Shown piece by piece: positions 17,646 to 25,652 of a DNA stretch of 64,000 nucleotides. How positions within the stretch are numbered: the stretch's first letter is position 1; each line of letters begins with the position of its first letter. The notes under the pieces were generated by a model that saw only the letters and a list, made by a program, of their open reading frames with translations, searched no databases and was not told the origin of the DNA. This DNA is from Chitinophaga arvensicola. GTDB lineage: Bacteria > Bacteroidota > Bacteroidia > Chitinophagales > Chitinophagaceae. The position numbers and the translations under genes were made by a program. Location of the stretch: the NCBI RefSeq assembly GCF_900110835.1, contig NZ_FOJG01000002.1, positions 2,572,556 to 2,636,555 on the forward strand, written 5' to 3'.

Positions 17646-17819
17646 ATGAAAAGGAAATCCTTGCCAGCATTGGCTGCCTGCCTGTTGTTACTCAGCGCCA
17701 GCTGTTTACCGCCCAGACCACCCCGGCCGCCGAGGCCACCCCGCCCCCGTCATCACGTTATTTTGCTTTTTTCGCTCCCGGCCGGTTTTGCAACTGATGG
17801 AGAATTTTATTCAGCTTAA
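17646..17819 (+). CDS. tiny proline/arginine-rich putative lipoprotein
   Basis: 57-residue open frame beginning MKRKSLPALAACLLLLSASC, a plausible lipoprotein signal peptide with Cys20. A PPRPPRPPRPPRPR tract, HH and a short hydrophobic tail follow. Bacteroidota genomes contain similar short signal-peptide proteins with Pro/Arg/His tails, which supports a real gene. Against it, the last 62 bases run antisense into the end of the DUF1080 gene, and the tail after HHHVILL-like residues looks like the reverse of that gene, so the true end may have been altered by a mutation. Function unknown. Confidence 0.45.
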   Translation: MKRKSLPALAACLLLLSASCLPPRPPRPPRPPRPRHHVILLFSLPAGFATDGEFYSA

Positions 17820-18612
17820 CGGGATCATTGATGTAGGGAGAAAGGTCGAACAGTTCTACCTTTCTGAAGGCCACCGGGTGACTTTCACTCTGCAGGGAAA
17901 TAGATCCTTCTGTGAGCAGTTTGCCTTCCTGGAGGAGGCCTGGTTTAGGGTGAGACACATTACCTCCGCCCATCTGCGGCTTGTTGTATACAATCACCGT
18001 ATCTCCTTCTACAATGTGTTTAATCACGGAATCGCGCAGTACCAGTGCTTCAGCATGTACCCATACATCGCCGTGGTAGGTTTTTGAGGTGGAACTGATG
18101 CAATGGTCTTTGATCAGTTTTCCATTCATTACCACATTGGTACCCGGTGTACAGAGGTTGCTGGTAGAACGGGGATCAGTACCATTACCACCCAGGAGCT
18201 GTTCTTCCAGGGAGATAGGAAAATCCTGGTCTTTCGTCATGCTGGCAGCCGTTTGGCCGTGCAGCATCACGCCACTGTTGCGGTAAGCCCAACCCGGCCC
18301 ACCTTTTACCTGCTCACCTGTAAATTTATATTCTACGACTACCAGGTAAGCGGAGAAGTTCTTTTTATAGAAGATGTGTCCGTATTGTTCTTTAAACTCA
18401 TCATAGTTTTCGTAACTCACCTTCAGCATGCCGCTATCAACCCGGAAGGTGTTACCGTAGTTGTCGTTGAGTTCATGCCCGGTTATTTTGATATCCCAAT
18501 CTTTAAGATCCTTTCCGTTGAAGAGTTTCAGCCATTTATTGGGGGCTATTTCCTTTTGTGCAAAGCTGTGAAGGCCAGCCAGCATGAATAACGCGGTCAG
18601 TAGTTTTTTCAT
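17758..18612 (-). CDS. secreted DUF1080 (3-keto-disaccharide hydrolase-like) protein
   Basis: 284-residue exported protein with signal peptide MKKLLTALFMLAGLHSFAQ. A single DUF1080 concanavalin-like beta-jelly-roll follows, with the typical opening WLKLFNGKDLKDWDIKI, the central GWAYRNSGVMLHGQ and the late ISLQSESHPVAFRKVEL. Members act on glycosides, and some are 3-keto-disaccharide hydrolases; others have no known activity. Its last bases overlap a tiny gene on the opposite strand. No dehydrogenase partner lies beside it, so specific chemistry is uncertain. Confidence 0.88.
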   Translation of the reverse strand: MKKLLTALFMLAGLHSFAQKEIAPNKWLKLFNGKDLKDWDIKITGHELNDNYGNTFRVDSGMLKVSYENYDEFKEQYGHIFYKKNFSAYLVVVEYKFTGEQVKGGPGWAYRNSGVMLHGQTAASMTKDQDFPISLEEQLLGGNGTDPRSTSNLCTPGTNVVMNGKLIKDHCISSTSKTYHGDVWVHAEALVLRDSVIKHIVEGDTVIVYNKPQMGGGNVSHPKPGLLQEGKLLTEGSISLQSESHPVAFRKVELFDLSPYINDPVKLNKILHQLQNRPGAKKAK

Positions 18613-18712
18613 ATGTTCGTTTTATTTAACAAGCGTCAAGATAACCCTTCATTCAGAGAAATGCAAGCTGGCATATAATTCGTAAAGGCATTGTTGGCTC
18701 ACACACTATCTT

Positions 18713-19348
18713 ATGAGACGACTACTTATGTTATTCCCCCTGCTGTTATGCGTCATGATCACTGTTTACGGACAGGAAAAAGATGGCTGGCAAACTGATC
18801 TCCGGCAACAGATCATGGTATTGGAAACCGCAGCCCCTGCACAGTGGCCACCACGAATAGACACGCTGATGGCTTTGGCCAATGCGCATCCGGAAGAATG
18901 GTTATTGCAGTATTATGCAGGCTGGGCGGCTACACAACTCTCTTTTAAATCGGATAAAACAGCAGCGGAGGCACTTTGTAAGAAGGCCGAACCATTTGTG
19001 AAGAAGGCGTTGGAAATGCAACCCGGCAATACAGAAACGCTGACGCTGATGGGATACTGGTTATCTGCCCGGATCAATGCGGCGCCTTCACGTGGCGCTT
19101 CGCTGGGCGGAGAAAGCCGGAGTTATGCAGAGAAGGCTATTGCAGCAGATTCTACAAATCCACGGGCCTGGCTGATCAAAGCGTTGAATATTTACTACAC
19201 TCCGGCAATATTCGGTGGAGGCAAGAAGCGGGCGAAGAGTACTGTAGATATCGTAGCAGAAAAGTTTGCCGCTTTCAAACCGGACAATGCGCTGGCGCCC
19301 CGTTGGGGACAACAAATCTTTGATGCGTTGCTGGCTTCTTACCGTTAA
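18713..19348 (+). CDS. secreted TPR-like protein of unknown function
   Basis: 211-residue exported protein. The signal peptide (MRRLLMLFPLLLCVMITVYG) is clear. The mature part is helical with tetratricopeptide-like pairs: LMALANAHPEEWLLQYYAGWAA, KKALEMQPGNTETLTLMGYW and KAIAADSTNPRAWLIKALN. FGGGKKRA and the preceding PSRGASLGGES resemble loops of Bacteroidota TPR proteins near periplasmic assemblies. No catalytic residue is seen. It is a single gene; the 217 bases downstream hold nothing recognisable. Confidence 0.75.
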   Translation: MRRLLMLFPLLLCVMITVYGQEKDGWQTDLRQQIMVLETAAPAQWPPRIDTLMALANAHPEEWLLQYYAGWAATQLSFKSDKTAAEALCKKAEPFVKKALEMQPGNTETLTLMGYWLSARINAAPSRGASLGGESRSYAEKAIAADSTNPRAWLIKALNIYYTPAIFGGGKKRAKSTVDIVAEKFAAFKPDNALAPRWGQQIFDALLASYR

Positions 19349-19565
19349 TGAAAAGGCTGCAACGATTACAACCCCGGTGAATAACGGCGTGACGAACATC
19401 TCCCGAAAACAAGCTACCGGTAGTGTGTAAGAAATTACGCACCGTACCCGATGTGCCACAGGAACATGACGAGCAATACCATATCTATCTAACTAACAAT
19501 CAATAACTTAATCGATTTCGAACAAAAGTGCAGGGTTTTAGCTGGTAGTTCCCCAAACTGTATAT

Positions 19566-20288
19566 ATGACTACCTTAACACAACATGATCTTTCATCACA
19601 ACCAAAAGCAGGTTCTTTATATGATAGCTCCAATATCATCAATGTAACGCCGGAAGGTAGAATTGTTTCCATATTCACGGGTGCGTGGCTGGTGGGGAGT
19701 GCTATCAGCAAGGTCGATAAATCACCGGTAGGAAGCTTGTTAAAGCTGTTAGGCGCGGGTTACCTCTTGTATCGTGGCATCAGCGGGAACGACCTCGTGA
19801 ATGGCTTTTTAGGTAAACGTAAACCCGACCGTCATACTGCTGCTGTGAATATCCGTACCACTCTTTCCATTGATAACCCAAGAGAGGAAGTTTACTATTT
19901 CTGGCGGCAGTTGAATAACCTGCCGGTGTTTATGAAACACCTGCAATCGGTAGAAGAAAAAGATCCTTTTCATTCGCATTGGATTGTAAAAGGACCGGGC
20001 GGTATTGGTACCCTGGAGTGGGATGCAGAAATTGTAAAAGAAGTGCCGGGTGAAATCATCGGCTGGCGTTCTTTACCGGGATCATCTATCGCTACAGCCG
20101 GAAGGGTTACATTCCGCGAAACATTCAATGGTGGCACCGAAATAGATGTGATGATCACTTATCGCCCACCAGCCGGATATGTGGGCTCCGGAATGGCCTG
20201 GCTGTTGAATCCTGCTTTTGAAAATATGATTGTAAAAGATATCAAACGTTTCAAAAACTATATGGAAACGGGAGAAATTTTGCAATAA
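19566..20288 (+). CDS. SRPBCC family protein with N-terminal membrane segment
   Basis: 240-residue protein. Residues 30-75 form a DUF2892/YgaP-like hydrophobic region (GRIVSIFTGAWLVGSAISKV, LLKLLGAGYLLYRG). The C-terminal 145 residues are a START/polyketide-cyclase-like (SRPBCC) domain: VNIRTTLSIDNPREEVYYFWRQLNNLPVFMKHLQSV, GTLEWDAEIVKEVPGEIIGWRSL and a closing FKNYMETGE. This pairing is common in soil bacteria next to stress genes such as CsbD- or YtxH-type proteins. A YtxH gene is the next gene, convergent. Ligand unknown. Confidence 0.85.
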   Translation: MTTLTQHDLSSQPKAGSLYDSSNIINVTPEGRIVSIFTGAWLVGSAISKVDKSPVGSLLKLLGAGYLLYRGISGNDLVNGFLGKRKPDRHTAAVNIRTTLSIDNPREEVYYFWRQLNNLPVFMKHLQSVEEKDPFHSHWIVKGPGGIGTLEWDAEIVKEVPGEIIGWRSLPGSSIATAGRVTFRETFNGGTEIDVMITYRPPAGYVGSGMAWLLNPAFENMIVKDIKRFKNYMETGEILQ

Positions 20289-20303
20289 CATCTTGTCCTT
20301 TCT

Positions 20304-20353
20304 AATAAAAAATGCAGCGGAGATAACTTATATCTTTCGCTGCATTTTTTATT
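20304..20353. terminator. bidirectional terminator between SRPBCC and YtxH genes
   Basis: Perfect 16-base arms AATAAAAAATGCAGCG and CGCTGCATTTTTTATT around an 18-base loop, with A/T runs on both sides, sit between convergent stop codons. Confidence 0.9.
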
Positions 20354-20369
20354 AAGGCAATTACCTTTA

Positions 20370-20672
20370 TCAGGACAGAGCTTCTCTTTTGAATCTGTTG
20401 TAAACGCCCTGACTTTTGTTGATCAGTTTCAGTACTCTTTCGCGCACATCATCCTGTAAACCGGTTACTTCATGTTCAAATACTTCTTTCAGATCGGATA
20501 AGTCCTCTCCTCCCTTTCCCACAATGCCATTGATTTTATGGCGCCAGTCGTCTGCTTTTGTTTTAATTTTTTTACGGGTTCTGTCACCGCTATCCGGTGC
20601 CGTTAATAATCCGATTACTAATCCGGTAGTTAATCCGGCTATAGCACCTGCAAGAAATTTCGTTGTAGACAT
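20370..20672 (-). CDS. YtxH domain-containing protein
   Basis: 100-residue protein with the YtxH pattern: a short N-terminal glycine-rich membrane segment (FLAGAIAGLTTGLVIGLLTAP) followed by DSGDRTRKKI and an amphipathic charged helix. YtxH proteins are general-stress-associated membrane-anchored proteins of unknown mechanism. The frame extends 14 codons upstream, but MSTTKFLAG at 20672 is the conserved start. The two genes converge on a shared terminator. Confidence 0.88.
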   Translation of the reverse strand: MSTTKFLAGAIAGLTTGLVIGLLTAPDSGDRTRKKIKTKADDWRHKINGIVGKGGEDLSDLKEVFEHEVTGLQDDVRERVLKLINKSQGVYNRFKREALS

Positions 20673-21202
20673 AATTTCTGGATTTTTATGGTTTAACAAA
20701 TGATTCGTGTGCATAGTTCAAATCACACTACTAACTGAAATTTTCAAATATCAGGCCAGTAAAAGCCCATGTAGGAGGATCCGCTCTTAAAGAAATGTTA
20801 TTGTATAAAGGGAGGAGAAAAAACCACCTGCTGAGTGAGAGTAAACGTAACCAGTATCAGTATCGTAAAAATCGAAGGGAACGCTATCCAGGACAACATC
20901 AGAGTTGACATTGCCCCGGCAGGTGGATAAGATAAGCGTATTAGATAATGGAATTTATAAAAGTCAAACGGAGCAGTAAAATAATTACATTCTGGTATTT
21001 TTCAAACCTTTTTGAAAGAAATGAAATAATAAATTTTATTAAAAAGTGAAGTATGCCCCGAGAGCAAATACCAGTGTGGGTTTGCTTCTTCCGGTATGAT
21101 ATTATATAATTATATCATACCATCGGATTAATACCTTTTTAACCTGAATATCTGAAAAACATCAGGCCGGAAAATAAAACTTAACAGGAAGATATTATAG
21201 AA
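20673..21202. other. long gene-free AT-rich region
   Basis: About 530 bases without a credible gene. It contains a 10-bp palindrome at 21093-21121, listed separately. A distant inverted pair CCACCTGC (20824-20831) and GCAGGTGG (20919-20926) is also present. I see no promoter of the TAnnTTTG type with correct spacing. Confidence 0.5.
21093..21121. promoter_or_regulatory. AT-rich palindrome of unknown role
   Basis: GGTATGATAT and its exact reverse complement ATATCATACC are separated by nine AT-only bases. No T tract follows, so it is not an obvious terminator; a protein-binding site is possible. Confidence 0.35.
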
Positions 21203-21236
21203 AAGGGGTGCAATTCCTGTCCGGAATGCACCCCTT
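21203..21236 (-). terminator. terminator of the yggS-tlpA-like operon
   Basis: AAGGGGTGCAATTCC (21203-21217) pairs with GGAATGCACCCCTT (21223-21236) with one bulged A. On the minus strand it is followed by CTTTTCTATAATATC. Confidence 0.75.
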
Positions 21237-21255
21237 CGTATCGTTAAGCGACGTT

Positions 21256-22512
21256 CTATTTCGCGTCCAGCATATTGGAGACAAGGCGGTTAAAGTCGGC
21301 CTGGAACTGTTCATAATGTTCGCCAGTACCAGGACCGGAGAAACCGGTATGTACTTCCTGCACATCTCCTTTTTTATTGATGAAGATGGTGGTAGGGAAG
21401 CCTTTGATAGCAGTGAGCTGCGGAAGCGTTTTAGGCCCTTTCTCCGGGTCAGCGGGTGTTACTCCGGTGATGAGTACCGGATACTTTACATCAAAGCGTT
21501 TAAGGAAGCCTTCAAGCGCATGTTTCGACTTCTCGAAATCGGTGGTGCGTTCGTAAGCCAGACCGATGACTTCTACGCCACGGTCTTTATTTTTTTCATA
21601 CCATTTGCTCAGGAAGCCGGTTTCGTCCATACAATTGGGGCACCAGGAACCCATGAGCGTAATGATCACTACTTTATTTTTAAAGCGGTCATCCTTGATG
21701 CTCACCTTATTACCGTTGAGATCCGGGAAGCTGAAGTCCAGCTGTTGCTGACCAGGCTTCATGGTAGCGATAGTTCTTTCGTCCTGTAAAGCAGCCGTAT
21801 CATTTTTCACAGCAGACCAGAACTCCAGTCCGTCGCCGATACCGGCGAAGAAGCGGCCATCCGTAATGCTGTCTTTTCCAACGCGGGCAGTGAAGAGATA
21901 CGCATGCGAGCCGTCGAAGGTAGAAAGACGCAGGGTGTCGCCATCTACCACGCCATCGAGGAAGCGGTAATCGCCGGTAGTGGTGAGGAAGGTACCGTGT
22001 ACGATATTACCGGATTGCTTGAATTCACCGATCGCAGTAGAGGGTGCTTTGTCCTTATCTTTTGAAGACACGAACTGTGTAACCCAGCGGCCGGAAACGT
22101 TCACAGTGGCGGGTGTATTCACGGCGAAGCGTTCTGCTTTGCCGGCTACCGCCGAGAATGGAATGCTCACATCTTTATCTGCCAGGTGCCTGATCCAGAG
22201 GCCTTCTACGGCGCTATCGGAAGACAGCTTTGCTTTGAATTCCGAATCAAAGAAAGGCATTTTAATAAAGAGGGAATCGCCGGTTACTTTTACATCATCT
22301 ACCAGGAGTTTGTCGTTGGCATTGATGACATAAAGTACCTTATTACCGGCGGTATCTTTTACTTCAAAATTGAATACGATAGCTGCTCCGTCGGCCCGGT
22401 GCAGCTTTGCCTGCCACACACCATTGGCGAGGTTTTTAGCGGCGTTGCCGTTGTTGCAGGCAGTAAAGGCCATACCTATACCTGCCATGCAATAGATCCA
22501 TAATTTCTTCAT
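21256..22512 (-). CDS. TlpA-like thioredoxin-fold lipoprotein
   Basis: 418-residue lipoprotein; the signal peptide MKKLWIYCMAGIGMAFTAC ends at the lipobox cysteine. An N-terminal beta-rich region (about 25-235) resembles the DUF4369-type domains found before thioredoxin domains. The C-terminal AhpC/TSA-thioredoxin domain has GSWCPNCMDE, the redox CPNC near residue 290, and the cis-Pro loop GFPTTIFINKKG. It likely reduces disulfides or supports cytochrome maturation in the periplasm. The ATG at 22512 is chosen over an upstream one because it starts the signal peptide. It begins four bases after the yggS stop. Confidence 0.88.
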   Translation of the reverse strand: MKKLWIYCMAGIGMAFTACNNGNAAKNLANGVWQAKLHRADGAAIVFNFEVKDTAGNKVLYVINANDKLLVDDVKVTGDSLFIKMPFFDSEFKAKLSSDSAVEGLWIRHLADKDVSIPFSAVAGKAERFAVNTPATVNVSGRWVTQFVSSKDKDKAPSTAIGEFKQSGNIVHGTFLTTTGDYRFLDGVVDGDTLRLSTFDGSHAYLFTARVGKDSITDGRFFAGIGDGLEFWSAVKNDTAALQDERTIATMKPGQQQLDFSFPDLNGNKVSIKDDRFKNKVVIITLMGSWCPNCMDETGFLSKWYEKNKDRGVEVIGLAYERTTDFEKSKHALEGFLKRFDVKYPVLITGVTPADPEKGPKTLPQLTAIKGFPTTIFINKKGDVQEVHTGFSGPGTGEHYEQFQADFNRLVSNMLDAK

Positions 22513-22516
22513 AAGA

Positions 22517-23206
22517 CTACATTTGTGAATAGTTCCTTTCGCCAAAGAGCAGGCTGCCGATACGTACCAGGGTACTCCCTTCCTGCAGGGCCAGTTGGTA
22601 GTCGGCGCTCATCCCGATGGACAGTTCTTTAAAGTACGTTTCGTTGTTAAAATAAGTGGTTTTAACGGATCCGAATAACTGTTGGAGCTGGTGGAACTCT
22701 TTACGGATCTGTGTTTCGTTGGTGGTGTTAGTGGCCATTCCCATCATGCCGGCAATGCGCACCTGTGAAAAAGCGGAAGGATCGGCCTGGTATGCCTGTA
22801 ACAGTTGCTGTAACTCCTGTTCATCCATACCAAACTTTGTTTCTTCTGCTGCAATGTGTACCTGTAACAGGCAATAAATGATGCGCTGCTGTTTGGCCGC
22901 CTGTTTATTGATTTCCTGCAGCAGTTTCAAGCTATCCACTGCATGAATGGTATGTACAAATGGCGCAATGAATTTTACTTTATTGGATTGCAGGTGACCA
23001 ATAAAATGCCATTCAATATCTGCCGGTAAAAGGGCTTGTTTTTCGGTAAGTTCCTGTACGTAGTTTTCTCCGAAGATCCTTTGTCCTGCTGCGTAAAATG
23101 CTGCAATATCTTCCGCCGGTTTCGTTTTGGAAACAGCTACCAGCCGGGCATGATATGGTTTCAGCCGGGAAAGGACTTCGTTGTATGCGTCGAGATTAAT
23201 TGCCAT
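22517..23206 (-). CDS. YggS-family pyridoxal-phosphate homeostasis protein
   Basis: 229-residue PLP-binding protein of the PLPBP/YggS family, which buffers free PLP and affects amino-acid pools without a known catalytic reaction. The PLP lysine is Lys27 in LVAVSKTKP. Further signatures are FGENYVQEL, WHFIGHLQSNK and SIGMSADYQLAL. A TIM-barrel-only fold and this length are normal. It is immediately followed by the TlpA-like gene, so the two are likely cotranscribed. Confidence 0.95.
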   Translation of the reverse strand: MAINLDAYNEVLSRLKPYHARLVAVSKTKPAEDIAAFYAAGQRIFGENYVQELTEKQALLPADIEWHFIGHLQSNKVKFIAPFVHTIHAVDSLKLLQEINKQAAKQQRIIYCLLQVHIAAEETKFGMDEQELQQLLQAYQADPSAFSQVRIAGMMGMATNTTNETQIRKEFHQLQQLFGSVKTTYFNNETYFKELSIGMSADYQLALQEGSTLVRIGSLLFGERNYSQM

Positions 23207-23275
23207 CGGGCAAATATACGCGGAATTTGTGTTACTGCCGATGGAGAAGGGAGTATGGGGAAAACGGCGAACTAT

Positions 23276-23316
23276 CCGGGGAGATTGGAATCACCTTGCG
23301 GATTCCAATCTCCCGG
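23276..23316. terminator. hairpin downstream of the acyl-CoA dehydrogenase gene
   Basis: CCGGGGAGATTGGAATC pairs with GATTCCAATCTCCCGG with one bulged base and an eight-base loop. It lies 12 bases after the acyl-CoA dehydrogenase stop on the minus strand. The U tract is poor. Confidence 0.6.
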
Positions 23317-23327
23317 AATACAAAATT

Positions 23328-24467
23328 TTAGCTCAGGATGGCCCTGCTGATCACGATGCGTTGTACTTCCGAAGTACCTTCATAGATCTGGGTGATCTTG
23401 GCGTCACGCATCAGGCGCTCCACGTGGTACTCTTTCACATATCCATAGCCACCATGCACCTGCACAGCTTCCGTGCTTACCCACATGGCTGCTTCAGACG
23501 CAAATACCTTTGCCATGGAACTGCTGAGGGTGTAGTCGTTATGCTGATCTTTATCCCATGCGGCTTTCAGACATAAGAGGCGTGCGCCTTCTATGCGGGT
23601 GGCCATATCGGCCAGTTTGAACTGGATGGCCTGATGCTGGGAGATTTCTTTACCAAAAGCTTTTCTTTCTTTGGAATATTTCAGGGCCAGTTCATAGGCG
23701 CCGCTGGCGATGCCCAATGCCTGGGAAGCAATGCCGATACGGCCGCCGGCCAGGGTTTTCATGGCAAATTTAAACCCGAAGCCGTCCTCTCCTATCCTGT
23801 TTTCCTTAGGAACTTTTACGTCCTGGAACATTACGCTGTGGGTATCGGAGCCACGGATACCCAGTTTATTTTCTTTTGCGCCGATGGTTACACCGGGCAT
23901 ATCTTTTTCCACGATCAGGGCGTTGATACCTTTGCTGCCTTTTTCCGGATGGGTTTGGGCCATTACCAGGTATACACTGGCGGAATTACCGTTGGTAATC
24001 CAGTTTTTGGTGCCATTGAGAAGGTAATGATCTCCTTTATCTTCTGCGGTAGTGCGCTGGGAAGTAGCATCAGAGCCCGCTTCCGGTTCACTTAACATAA
24101 AGGCGCCGATAACCTGGCCGGAGGCCAGTGGCACCAGGTATTTCTGTTTTTGTTCTTCCGTACCAAATGTTTCGAGGCCCCAGCAAACAAGTGAGTTGTT
24201 TACGCTCATGACTACGGAAGCAGAGGCGTCTATTTTAGAGATTTCTTCCATTGCCAGTACATAGGAAATGGTGTCCAGGCCGGCTCCTCCGTACTTCGGA
24301 CTCACCATCATGCCCAGGAAACCGAGTTCTCCCAGCTTCTTGATCTGTTCAGCAGGGAATTTCTGGTGTTCATCCCTTTCTATAACACCGGGCAGCAACT
24401 CATTGACAGCAAAATCGCGTGCAGCTTTTTGTATCATCAGGTGCTCTTCCGTCAGTTGAAAATCCAT
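23328..24467 (-). CDS. acyl-CoA dehydrogenase
   Basis: 379-residue FAD enzyme that introduces the alpha,beta double bond in acyl-CoA. The N-terminal helices begin MDFQLTEEHLMIQKAARDFA. The FAD/substrate loop is YVLAMEEISK-...-FMLSEPEAGSDA. The C-terminal domain has the catalytic Glu in the QIYEGTSEVQRIVI loop, the short/branched-chain position. VHGGYGYVKEYHVERLMRDAK is also typical. The frame extends 10 codons upstream without family support. The gene is a single unit, divergent from the arginase gene. Chain-length preference cannot be read from sequence with confidence. Confidence 0.94.
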   Translation of the reverse strand: MDFQLTEEHLMIQKAARDFAVNELLPGVIERDEHQKFPAEQIKKLGELGFLGMMVSPKYGGAGLDTISYVLAMEEISKIDASASVVMSVNNSLVCWGLETFGTEEQKQKYLVPLASGQVIGAFMLSEPEAGSDATSQRTTAEDKGDHYLLNGTKNWITNGNSASVYLVMAQTHPEKGSKGINALIVEKDMPGVTIGAKENKLGIRGSDTHSVMFQDVKVPKENRIGEDGFGFKFAMKTLAGGRIGIASQALGIASGAYELALKYSKERKAFGKEISQHQAIQFKLADMATRIEGARLLCLKAAWDKDQHNDYTLSSSMAKVFASEAAMWVSTEAVQVHGGYGYVKEYHVERLMRDAKITQIYEGTSEVQRIVISRAILS

Positions 24468-24704
24468 GGTTTTAATTTTATATAGTAATAGACCCAAATT
24501 ATTTATAAATAAGCACCTAAAAAAATAGCCGGATTAAAATTCAACGTTGTCAACCAGAACCGGGAAAATATTGAACAAATCGCTACGATAACGCTACTGT
24601 ATTGGATTTGATTCACCTATTATATGCAATTTTTCCACCATTACACGTTCTGTTGCTTTGGGTGTTCACATAAAAACCTGTAGCTTGCCTGTAATGATGT
24701 TTTT

Positions 24705-25652
24705 ATGAAGAATATTAAAATAATAGAAGTAAAATCAGAAATAGGAGCAGGAACACGCGGCGCCAGTTTGGGTGTAGACGCCATTAAGATTGCCGCGCTG
24801 GACTTTATGAGCAACTTTTTTGTGCATTTCCCCACCGAAGCCATCGAAACGGAAAACAAGCTGCTATTTGAACCGATTGAGTCGCCCTACGCCAAAAGGA
24901 TCAAAGGCACCTTCAATATGTATGAGCGCATCAGCAAAAGTGTGTGCGAAACGGTGAAGGCCAACTGGTTCCCGGTATTATTATCAGGTGATCACAGTAC
25001 GGCAGGAGCCACCATTGCGGGTCTGAAAATGGCGCATCCCAAAGCCAAACTGGGAGTGATCTGGATAGACGCCCATGCCGATCTGCATACGCCTTATACC
25101 ACGCCTTCGGGCAATATGCACGGGATGCCGCTGGCCACCGCTATTGCAGAAGACAATATGGACTGTAAGGTGCATGACCTGGATGAGAATACGGTCAAGA
25201 TGTGGAATGCTTTGAAAAACATCGGCAAAATAGCCCCCAAAGTATTACCGGAAGATATTGTATTCATTTCCCTGAGGGATTATGAAAAGGAAGAAGATTA
25301 CCTGATCAAGCAATACGGGATGAAGGTAATTACCACCAGCGAGGTACGCCGCAAGGGTCCGGAGAATATTTCGCGTTCTGTATTCCGTTATCTCAGTGAT
25401 TGTGAGTATATCTATGTTTCTTTTGATGTGGACAGCCTGGACGCCTCCATCTCCAAAGGCACCGGTACACCTGTAAGTAACGGATTAAGAGAGCGGGAGG
25501 CGGAAGATCTGATTGCCAAATTTATGCAGCACCGTAAAATCTGCTGTTTTGAGATTACAGAAGTGAATCCTACCCTTGACCGGGAGAACCTGATGGCAGA
25601 AATTGCCTTTAACATCCTGCAACGCAGTGTGAATGTGCTGATGATGAACTAG
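24705..25652 (+). CDS. arginase/agmatinase/formiminoglutamase family hydrolase
   Basis: 315-residue binuclear manganese ureohydrolase. Metal ligands are His97 in GDHSTAG, Asp122, His124 and Asp126 in WIDAHADLHT, and the late VSFDVDSLDAS pair near residue 240. The substrate loop TTPSGNMHGMPLA and GTGTPVSNGL match arginase more than formiminoglutamase, so hydrolysis of arginine to ornithine and urea is likely; agmatine is not excluded. No urease or ornithine gene is near. Its stop codon overlaps the end of the convergent DUF3810 gene by four bases. Confidence 0.88.
   Translation: MKNIKIIEVKSEIGAGTRGASLGVDAIKIAALDFMSNFFVHFPTEAIETENKLLFEPIESPYAKRIKGTFNMYERISKSVCETVKANWFPVLLSGDHSTAGATIAGLKMAHPKAKLGVIWIDAHADLHTPYTTPSGNMHGMPLATAIAEDNMDCKVHDLDENTVKMWNALKNIGKIAPKVLPEDIVFISLRDYEKEEDYLIKQYGMKVITTSEVRRKGPENISRSVFRYLSDCEYIYVSFDVDSLDASISKGTGTPVSNGLREREAEDLIAKFMQHRKICCFEITEVNPTLDRENLMAEIAFNILQRSVNVLMMN

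Noticed and set aside
20824..20926. Possible structured RNA from CCACCTGC/GCAGGTGG arms
   Set aside because: Eight-base arms 87 bases apart can arise by chance; no promoter or second helix supports it, so it is only mentioned within the gap entry.
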